Shown here piece after piece: positions 1-5,188 of a DNA stretch of 5,188 bases (the stretch's first letter is position 1; every line of letters begins with the position of its first letter). Under the pieces are notes generated by a model. The model did no database searches and was not told the origin of the DNA. It saw nothing but the letters and a program-made list of their open reading frames with translations. The stretch lies in NCBI GenBank assembly GCA_017995275.1, contig JAGOJE010000085.1:1-5188 (forward strand), written 5' to 3'. A program made the translations under genes and the position numbers. This DNA is from Rickettsiaceae bacterium (GTDB taxonomy: Bacteria; Pseudomonadota; Alphaproteobacteria; Rickettsiales; Rickettsiaceae).

Positions 1-1
1 G

Positions 2-1735
2 CTTATATCTAATGCTTCTGATGCATGTGATAAACTTAGGTATTTATCCCAAACAGATGGGACTTTGCTCGGTGGAGATGCTGATTTAAAAATTAAAATC
101 TCGATAGATAAAACAAAAAGATTGCTCACTATAAGTGATAATGGAGTAGGTATGAACAAGCAAGATTTGATAGAGAATCTTGGTACTATAGCTCGTTCTG
201 GAACTCAAAATTTCTTAGAGCAAATGAGTGGAAATCTGAAAAAGGATAGTTCTTTGATAGGGCAGTTTGGTGTAGGGTTTTATTCTTCTTATATGGCTGC
301 GGATTTTGTAGAAGTATTTTCTAAGAAGGCCGGTGAATCATCCGGATATAAATGGTCTAGCGATGGAATGGGAGAATATTCTGTTGAAGATGCGGATATA
401 GATTTTGATAGAGGGACTAAAGTTGTAGTTCATATAAAGGATGGCGAAGATACTTATCTGGATCATTTTAGAGTTAAACATATAATAAAAAATTATTCAG
501 ACCATATATCTGTACCTATTTATTTTGTTGATGAAAGTAATAATGAAATAAAACTCAATTCATCTTCTGCTTTGTGGGCTAGGTCAAAATCTGAAATAAC
601 AGATGAGCAATATTTAGAATTCTATAAAAGCGTTTCTCATTCAGCAGACAAGCCTTGGATTACAATGCATAACAAAAATGAAGGTTTAGTAGAATTTACA
701 AATCTGCTGTTCATCCCAACTAATAAGACTTTCGATTTATTCCATCCTGATAGAAAAAGACGTGTGAAACTTTATATAAAAAGAGTATTTATAGCTGATG
801 AGAATATAGATTTAGTGCCAGGATATTTACGCTTCTTAAGAGGGGTTGTGGATTCTGAAGATTTACCTTTGAATATAAGTAGAGAAACTTTACAGCACAA
901 TGCCACTTTGGATAAAATAAAGACTTCAATAACAAAAAGAGTGTTATCTGAGCTTAGTAAGAAGAAGGATGAAGCAAGAAGTGAATATGAAGAATTCTGG
1001 ACCAATTTTGGGGCTGCTTTGAAAGAAGGTTTGTGTGAAGCTATGGCGGATTATGATAAGCTTTTGGAAGTTTGCATATTTTATAGTGTGCTTCAAGGTA
1101 GGATGATAAGCTTAGATGAATATATATCAAATATGAAGGGTGATCAGAAAATTATTCATTACTTGAGTGGAGATGACGTTACTAAACTCAAGAATTCTCC
1201 TCAAATAGAGGGTTTTATAAGCGATGGTATTGATGTGCTTTTATTTACAGATTCAGTCGATGATTTTTGGGTGAATGTAGTAGGAAAATATAAGGATTAT
1301 GAATTTAAATCAGTAACTAGATCGGATATTAGTGCGGATGATGCTCTTGATAAAAAAGAGGAAATATCAGAGTCTAATCAGAAGCTTGTGGCATTCTTTA
1401 AAGAAGTTTTAGGTGATAGTGTAAAAGATGTAAGGATTTCTAGAAAGCTAAAAGAAAGCCCTGTGTGCCTTGCTGTTGCAGAAGGCGATATAGATATGAG
1501 GATGGAGAGGTTTTTGATAGAGCAAAAGCAGCTAAAATCTGCTAGCGCAAAGATATTGGAAATCAATCCTAATAATAAAATTATCACTAATATAGAAAAA
1601 AATATTGGTGATGAGTCGATGAAAGAAATAGTCCATTTGCTTTTTGATCAGGCATGTATTATAGAGGGAGAACAAGTTGCTGATGTCTCTTCATTTGCAA
1701 AATGTTTGAATAAACTAATTGAATCGTCCTTATGA
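2..1735 (+). CDS. htpG: Molecular chaperone HtpG (bacterial Hsp90), 5' end cut by the window
   Basis: This is the cytosolic, ATP-dependent Hsp90 dimer that helps client proteins fold, often under heat stress. The frame is open from base 2, and 577 residues are visible before the TGA. The first visible residues, LISNASDACDKLRY, match the conserved helix that starts near residue 35 of the 624-residue E. coli protein, so about 34 residues, including the catalytic Glu just before this Leu, lie outside the window. In visible-fragment numbering, the GHKL ATP-binding motifs are Asn4, SDNGVGM (45-51), GTIARSGT (61-68) and the lid/Gly-rich GQFGVGFYSS (87-96). The middle domain shows LWARSKSEITDE (about 191-202) and NISRETLQ (about 291-298), whose Arg294 corresponds to the Arg that contacts the ATP gamma-phosphate. 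The C-terminal dimerisation domain includes ILEINPN (about 518-524). There is no MEEVD tail, as expected for a bacterial member. No motif is broken. A TTG at 65 is only an internal codon, not the start. The promoter, which may be heat-shock dependent, is not visible. The downstream gene overlaps by ATGA. Confidence 0.97.
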   Translation, partial: LISNASDACDKLRYLSQTDGTLLGGDADLKIKISIDKTKRLLTISDNGVGMNKQDLIENLGTIARSGTQNFLEQMSGNLKKDSSLIGQFGVGFYSSYMAADFVEVFSKKAGESSGYKWSSDGMGEYSVEDADIDFDRGTKVVVHIKDGEDTYLDHFRVKHIIKNYSDHISVPIYFVDESNNEIKLNSSSALWARSKSEITDEQYLEFYKSVSHSADKPWITMHNKNEGLVEFTNLLFIPTNKTFDLFHPDRKRRVKLYIKRVFIADENIDLVPGYLRFLRGVVDSEDLPLNISRETLQHNATLDKIKTSITKRVLSELSKKKDEARSEYEEFWTNFGAALKEGLCEAMADYDKLLEVCIFYSVLQGRMISLDEYISNMKGDQKIIHYLSGDDVTKLKNSPQIEGFISDGIDVLLFTDSVDDFWVNVVGKYKDYEFKSVTRSDISADDALDKKEEISESNQKLVAFFKEVLGDSVKDVRISRKLKESPVCLAVAEGDIDMRMERFLIEQKQLKSASAKILEINPNNKIITNIEKNIGDESMKEIVHLLFDQACIIEGEQVADVSSFAKCLNKLIESSL

Positions 1736-2991
1736 AAAACTATTTGCTAAAATTCCTCGGTTATTTTAAGAAAAAGTGGCAAAATTTAAAGTTTGCTATA
1801 ACCAATTTTTCAGTCAAGAAATTGGTACTTTATTTTATAAGGAATTTTAGTGTTTGGCATGTATTGTCAATAGACGGTATGCTAAAAATAGCTTTTATAT
1901 ATATCGTTATTGTTTTTTCTATAATATTAGGAGATGTGCGTCTGCCATCTTTTGATAGGACAAAGCCATGTATATCAGTTTATTCTACCCATAGGATAGG
2001 TGAGGGTCTTTTGCAGGATAGAGTAGAGCGCGCTGCAAAAAATATGGGGTGGAATGTAATTAGGGTAAGATTAGAAGAGCATCTTCCAAAATTTTGCTTA
2101 ACAGCTCATTTCTATTATTCTGCATTAAGTTTAGTGAATTTGATTTATAAGCCTATATTTAACCTTGCTGTTACGCACTATTTTTTTGCAGTTCCATATG
2201 GTTATAACGTAACTTATCTAAATGTTCCTAACAGTATGATTATAAGTCGTAGTGGATTCGTGGAGAAATACAAACATCTTGCAAAATATGATGCTTATGT
2301 GGATTTATATAGTGTGTCAAATGGCAAAAACCCTAAGCTTTTAAATGCGTTAGAAAGATCTGGCAATAAGGATGCTTTGATAATTCCGATGTATATTTCT
2401 CATGACTACGTCGAATATAGCCCAGCAAAAAGAGATCGGATGCTTTTGGTAGGTTCTCTCTGGGGATGCAACCGCGCCTCTGACAGACTGAAGGATGCGC
2501 TCTACAACTTAGGAAAGAACGAAATGCTTATTGCCTATGGTATAGAAGATTTGGAATTTCTTGATGATGCTTTTAAAGGAATGGTTGAAGATTCTGGAGA
2601 GAAGGGTAAATCAATGGATCAAATATTTGCTCTTCAAAAGAAATATGGCATTTCTCTTGTTGTACATTCTTTGGAACATATGATAGCTGGTATGCCAACT
2701 TCTAGAGTTGCAGAATCCGCTGCTGCCGGTGCAATTATAATAAGCGATGGGAATAAATTTATAAAAAACACATTCGGTGATAGTGCTTTATATTTTAATT
2801 CCTTAGTACTTGAGGATGAAATATATTCTCAGCTGAAAAATCATATAGAATGGATAAGATCTCATCCAAAAGAAGCTGAACAAAAGGCAAGAAAAGCTCA
2901 TAAGATTTTTATGGATAATTTTGCTATAGAAAAGCAATTGGTGAGATTGTTAAATATTGTTGAGTCTAGGAATTCGTCATCGCCTCAATAA
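1732..2991 (+). CDS. Probable membrane-associated group 1 (GT-B-like) glycosyltransferase
   Basis: This 419-residue protein probably transfers a sugar from an activated donor to an envelope acceptor; neither donor nor acceptor can be named. The N-terminal 42 residues are very basic (about ten Lys/Arg) with aromatic and hydrophobic positions between them. A clear hydrophobic segment follows at about 51-67 (LKIAFIYIVIVFSIILG). Residues 79-112 look like a Rossmann-type first strand and helix (CISVYSTHRIGEGLLQDR). The C-terminal half is the informative part: a strand and turn MLLVGSLWGCNR (237-248), then PTSRVAESAAAGAIIISD (322-339), which resembles the R-x-x-E-x-x-x-x-G nucleotide-sugar site of GT-B enzymes, with Glu328 as the likely donor-binding acid. 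The ATG overlaps the htpG stop (ATGA) and no Shine-Dalgarno sequence is visible upstream, so translation is probably coupled to htpG. The 3' end overlaps the opposing delta' gene by 26 bases. Codon use is unusually GC-rich around residues 225-263. The fold assignment is fairly secure; the function is inferred and could be a non-catalytic relative. Confidence 0.72.
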   Translation: MKNYLLKFLGYFKKKWQNLKFAITNFSVKKLVLYFIRNFSVWHVLSIDGMLKIAFIYIVIVFSIILGDVRLPSFDRTKPCISVYSTHRIGEGLLQDRVERAAKNMGWNVIRVRLEEHLPKFCLTAHFYYSALSLVNLIYKPIFNLAVTHYFFAVPYGYNVTYLNVPNSMIISRSGFVEKYKHLAKYDAYVDLYSVSNGKNPKLLNALERSGNKDALIIPMYISHDYVEYSPAKRDRMLLVGSLWGCNRASDRLKDALYNLGKNEMLIAYGIEDLEFLDDAFKGMVEDSGEKGKSMDQIFALQKKYGISLVVHSLEHMIAGMPTSRVAESAAAGAIIISDGNKFIKNTFGDSALYFNSLVLEDEIYSQLKNHIEWIRSHPKEAEQKARKAHKIFMDNFAIEKQLVRLLNIVESRNSSSPQ

Positions 2992-3706
2992 TTCTTATTA
3001 AGCTGGCTCTGTTATCTAGGTCGAATTCCTTTGTGTCTCTTATCATCTTCATGACTTTTTCATATTGCATGATGCTATGATGAGAGACAGAGCCATTCTT
3101 TAGCAAATCTTTGAAATAATGAGTGGCAGATTTTGCAAATTCATCAAAATCATTTTTGTCTATTTTTGAAGAGAGTTTTTTTAAGAAAAAGCTCTTGTCA
3201 CTTAGGCATTTTAAAAAGTCATCATAACTTCTAACATCTGGGGAGTAATTTACTTCTGCTATTGCTGATATTTTGTGGCATCTTGACCTAATTGTGGGGA
3301 TCAAATTTGCATAAGACTTTGTAATTAAAAATAGGAAGCTATCTTTCGGGCTATCTTCCAAAATTTTAAGGCAGCAGTTGCTTGCATTGTTGTTCATCGC
3401 TTCTGCTTGATATATAACTGCTATTTTTCTTTTAGATACAGCGCGCGTGGTTGATAGAAACTTCTGTAGTTGTCTTATTTGGTCAACGCTTATGTGTTTT
3501 GTTATCTCCCCTGAACTATTTAATTCCCTTCTTACAATGTGAAAATCTGGGTTATTTTCTGCTCGAAGTGAAGAATTATCGGATAGGATTTTTTCTGCAA
3601 ATTCGGTAACATCTGCAAGGGTTTTTTCATCGTCATTGGTGCTTATTATCCACGATGATGGAAATTTTCCTGAGTTCCAAGATTCTAGCAGTTTTTCTAA
3701 CGCCAT
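2966..3706 (-). CDS. holB: DNA polymerase III subunit delta' (clamp loader), short and P-loop-less
   Basis: Delta' is the stator subunit of the clamp loader, which places the beta clamp on primed DNA during replication. The 246 residues show the AAA+ core of the delta'/tau/gamma family: ISVDQIRQLQKFLS (72-85), a Walker-B-like strand KIAVIYQAEAMN (94-105), the helix ASNCCLKILEDSP (108-120, corresponding to the usual AANALLKTLEEPP), a sensor-1 strand SFLFLITKS (123-131) and the family hallmark TIRSRCHKI (138-146). Where the Walker A loop should follow the first strand (SWIISTNDDEKTLADV, 18-33) there is no GxxGxGK. No cysteine occurs before Cys111, so the four-Cys zinc module is absent. It is also shorter than E. 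coli delta' (334 residues), mostly in the C-terminal collar domain. E. coli delta' does not hydrolyse ATP either, so the protein can still be functional. The ATG at 3706 overlaps the end of gltX by 10 bases, with a possible ribosome site about 11 bases upstream. Its last 26 bases overlap the opposing glycosyltransferase. Confidence 0.85.
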   Translation of the reverse strand: MALEKLLESWNSGKFPSSWIISTNDDEKTLADVTEFAEKILSDNSSLRAENNPDFHIVRRELNSSGEITKHISVDQIRQLQKFLSTTRAVSKRKIAVIYQAEAMNNNASNCCLKILEDSPKDSFLFLITKSYANLIPTIRSRCHKISAIAEVNYSPDVRSYDDFLKCLSDKSFFLKKLSSKIDKNDFDEFAKSATHYFKDLLKNGSVSHHSIMQYEKVMKMIRDTKEFDLDNRASLIRIIEAMTNS

Positions 3707-5076
3707 ATGTTTTTTAGCCTTTTTAATGTATTATCTTTTCCTATTATAGAAATGATTTCAAAAACGCTAGGCGATGTGGTAGAGCCAGTCATTAACGCTC
3801 TTACCGGTTTCATTAATTCACCTATTTTAATTCCTTTTTCAGCTGCAAATTTTTTGAAAGCTTCTTGTATATATTCATGGTTCATATCTTGTAAATCCAT
3901 AACAAGATTGCATATTTCTTCTATAAGATTTTTGTCTATTTCTTCTACAATTTTATTTGCTTCGTCTGATATTTCTAGTGGCCTATCCATCAAATATATT
4001 TTGGATAAATTTACTAGATCTGGAATTAATTGGGCTCTTACTTTTAAGCTCTCCATTCCTTTTTCTATATAAGAAGCAGATTCATTATCGCATCTGAGAT
4101 TATCTATCACTATTTTGCTTAAATAATCATTGCTTTTTGCTTTTATGTAATGTGCATTTATATTGTTCATTTTTGCAAAATCTAGCCTAGATGGAGATTT
4201 GCCTATCTGATTTACATCGAACCATTTTATTGCATCTTCCATGGTTATTATTTCATCATTTCCATGACTCCATCCTAACCTCATTAGATAGTTACACATT
4301 GCTTCTGGAAGATAACCTGCGTCTTTGTACCACTCTATTCCAACGGCGCCATGTCTTTTGGATAATTTTGCTCCATCTGGGCCGTGAATTAATGATATGT
4401 GAGAGAATGATGGAACGTCCCACCCAAGCGCCTCATATATCAATATTTGCTTTGGGGTATTAGTGAGGTGGTCATCTCCCCTTATTATGTGCGTGACTCC
4501 CATATCGTGATCATCCACTACTACTGCAAGCATATATGTCGGTGTGCCGTCGCTTCTTAGTAATATTAAATCATCTATATGGTTGTTATCTGTGGATACA
4601 TCTCCTTGAACTAAATCATGAGTAATTGTAACTCCTGTTTTTGGAGCTTTTAGCCTGATAGCAGGCTTTTGATCTTTGGGGTAAGATGATGGATCTGCAT
4701 CGCGCCATGGGCTTTCAAATAAAAATGATTTACCAGCTTTTACAGCTTCTTCTCTTGCGACGCCAACCTCTTCTTGAGTAGAGAAGCAGCGATAAGCCTT
4801 GCCTTTTGCTAGAAGTTCTAGAGCGACTTCTTTGTGGCGATTTTCTCTTGAGGATTGGTATATTTCCTCTCCATCCCACTTAAGGCCAAGCCATTTTAGT
4901 CCGCTTAAAAGAGCGTCCTTGGCGGAGGTGGTAGATCTTACTTTGTCGGTATCTTCTATACGTAATAGAAACTTACCACCATGATGGCGCGCCAGTAAGT
5001 AATTGAATAATGCTGTGCGTGCACCGCCAATGTGCAGAAAACCTGTGGGTGATGGGGCGAAACGTGTGACTACCAT
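3697..5076 (-). CDS. gltX: Glutamyl-tRNA synthetase
   Basis: This class I aminoacyl-tRNA synthetase joins glutamate to tRNA(Glu) using ATP in the cytosol. The 459-residue product has the full catalytic domain: RFAPSPTGFLHIGGART (5-21) with the HIGH motif as HIGG (15-18), LLRIEDTD (37-44), SDGTPTYMLAVVVDDHDMG (175-193), HIIRGDDHLTNTPKQ (196-210) and the KMSKS motif as KLSKR (237-241). The helical anticodon-binding domain follows and ends with LMKPVRALMTGSTTSPSVFE (421-440), typical of bacterial GluRS. Only one cysteine (Cys97) lies in the region that holds the zinc site in the E. coli enzyme, so that site is probably absent. I chose ATG at 5076, since the protein then begins MVVTRFAPSPTG as in relatives; an in-frame TTG at 5085 would add only three residues. 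No good Shine-Dalgarno sequence is seen before either. Its TAG overlaps the delta' start, so the two are probably co-transcribed. If the organism lacks GlnRS, as many alphaproteobacteria do, a GluRS must also charge tRNA(Gln). The sequence alone does not say whether this one does. Confidence 0.97.
   Translation of the reverse strand: MVVTRFAPSPTGFLHIGGARTALFNYLLARHHGGKFLLRIEDTDKVRSTTSAKDALLSGLKWLGLKWDGEEIYQSSRENRHKEVALELLAKGKAYRCFSTQEEVGVAREEAVKAGKSFLFESPWRDADPSSYPKDQKPAIRLKAPKTGVTITHDLVQGDVSTDNNHIDDLILLRSDGTPTYMLAVVVDDHDMGVTHIIRGDDHLTNTPKQILIYEALGWDVPSFSHISLIHGPDGAKLSKRHGAVGIEWYKDAGYLPEAMCNYLMRLGWSHGNDEIITMEDAIKWFDVNQIGKSPSRLDFAKMNNINAHYIKAKSNDYLSKIVIDNLRCDNESASYIEKGMESLKVRAQLIPDLVNLSKIYLMDRPLEISDEANKIVEEIDKNLIEEICNLVMDLQDMNHEYIQEAFKKFAAEKGIKIGELMKPVRALMTGSTTSPSVFEIISIIGKDNTLKRLKNIWR
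3718..3724 (-). promoter_or_regulatory. Possible ribosome binding site of holB inside the gltX 3' end
   Basis: On the minus strand AAAAAGG lies with its G end 11 bases before the holB ATG at 3706, within the last codons of gltX. Spacing is slightly long and the match is weak, but it is the only purine-rich site near this start. It supports initiation at 3706, helped by ribosomes ending gltX 10 bases inside holB. Confidence 0.35.
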
Positions 5077-5094
5077 ATTGATCAATGTATAAGT

Positions 5095-5187
5095 TTATGA
5101 AGCATAGACAATATACCAATAAATTATTGTCAGAACAATAGATATAAGAAATGTTATCAATAATTTTAACCCGATTCTTGGATTACT
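5095..5187 (-). CDS. Possible C-terminal end of an upstream membrane protein (partial)
   Basis: On the minus strand a frame is open from the window edge to a TAA at 5097-5095, giving 30 residues that begin SNPRIGLKLLITFLIS and continue as a long hydrophobic helix with Tyr/Trp near its end (IIYWYIVYAS). A basic flank followed by about 20 hydrophobic residues and an aromatic belt is typical of a terminal membrane helix. Codons are AT-ending like those of the neighbours. If real, the gene ends 18 bases before the gltX ATG and would form an operon with it. The case is limited: 30 open codons are not rare in AT-rich DNA, random AT-rich DNA tends to encode hydrophobic residues, and a plausible promoter lies inside the same stretch. 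No family can be named. Confidence 0.4.
   Translation of the reverse strand, partial: SNPRIGLKLLITFLISIVLTIIYWYIVYAS
5110..5138 (-). promoter_or_regulatory. Candidate promoter for gltX-holB
   Basis: Read on the minus strand, an extended -10 element TGGTATATT (5118-5110; five of six matches to TATAAT plus the TGn extension) lies 17 bases after a weak -35 TTGTTC (5138-5133). Transcription would start near 5103 and leave a leader of roughly 26 bases before the ATG at 5076. It is a consensus match by eye in AT-rich DNA, where chance matches are common, and it competes with the possible coding tail over the same bases. Confidence 0.4.
5125..5140. repeat. Short dyad over the candidate gltX -35 element
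   Basis: A perfect inverted repeat with 6-base arms (TATTGT and ACAATA) around a 4-base centre. It covers the proposed -35 hexamer, where a repressor or activator could bind. It is too short to exclude chance, and no follow-on T-run makes it a terminator. Confidence 0.35.
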
Positions 5188-5188
5188 T

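Noticed and set aside
772..1587. Open minus-strand frames at 772-1005 and 1378-1587 within htpG
   Set aside because: They lie antisense to strongly conserved htpG sequence and their translations are low-complexity Ser/Leu/Ile-rich, as expected of shadow frames.
1596..1602. Run of seven A in htpG as a programmed frameshift site
   Set aside because: The zero frame continues with conserved C-terminal domain sequence, and no downstream structure was seen. Such runs are common in AT-rich genomes.
3004..3095. 9-base inverted repeat (TGGCTCTGT / ACAGAGCCA) considered as a terminator
   Set aside because: The arms are 74 bases apart inside holB coding sequence with no adjoining T-run. About this many such matches are expected by chance in a window of this size.
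3707..4984. Open plus-strand frames at 3707-4072, 4191-4463 and 4799-4984
   Set aside because: They are antisense to intact gltX, whose motifs are conserved throughout. Nothing in their translations resembles a known domain.
5077..5085. TTG at 5085 as gltX start
   Set aside because: It would add only Met-Ile-Asn before the conserved MVVTRFAPSPTG start and has no ribosome site of its own.
5077..5086. Perfect 10-base palindrome ATTGATCAAT next to the gltX ATG
   Set aside because: It has no loop, so it cannot form an RNA hairpin. An AT-rich palindrome of this size is readily expected by chance; it is worth noting only if conserved.
5151..5188. Plus-strand ATG at 5151 starting MLSIILTRFLDY and running off the edge
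   Set aside because: Only 12 codons are visible, with a poor ribosome site and no recognisable protein start. It cannot be supported without more sequence.

Overview
The window is AT-rich (about one third G+C by eye) and gene-dense, with no visible mobile element, CRISPR array, tRNA or rRNA. It carries four clear protein-coding genes and possibly the tail of a fifth. The protein sequences (an alphaproteobacterial-type GluRS ending in the ALTGSTTSP-like region, a short delta' subunit), the codon use and the tight packing suggest an alphaproteobacterium with a reduced genome, possibly Rickettsiales or Holosporales. This placement is inference from the general look of the sequence and was not tested by search.

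Layout. Positions 2-1735 (+) hold htpG, the bacterial Hsp90 chaperone. The left edge cuts it at the conserved start of the ATP-binding domain. Its TGA stop overlaps the ATG of the next gene by four bases. Positions 1732-2991 (+) hold a 419-residue protein with a basic N-terminus, one membrane segment and a GT-B-like C-terminal half, a probable group 1 glycosyltransferase of unknown substrate. Facing it on the minus strand are gltX (5076-3697), glutamyl-tRNA synthetase, and a holB-like gene (3706-2966) for the delta' subunit of the DNA polymerase III clamp loader. These two overlap by 10 bases and look like one transcription unit. The two pairs converge, and the glycosyltransferase and holB overlap tail to tail by 26 bases.

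The right edge (5077-5188) holds either a gltX promoter (an extended -10 element with a weak -35 and a dyad over it) or the 3' end of an upstream minus-strand gene ending in a membrane helix, or both.

The genes form no obvious single pathway: protein folding, probable cell-envelope glycosylation, translation and replication. This looks mostly like an ordinary housekeeping region, and no new multi-gene system was found. The points most worth a second look are a GC-rich codon-use patch inside the glycosyltransferase, the loss of P-loop and zinc-site residues in delta', and the unresolved right edge.
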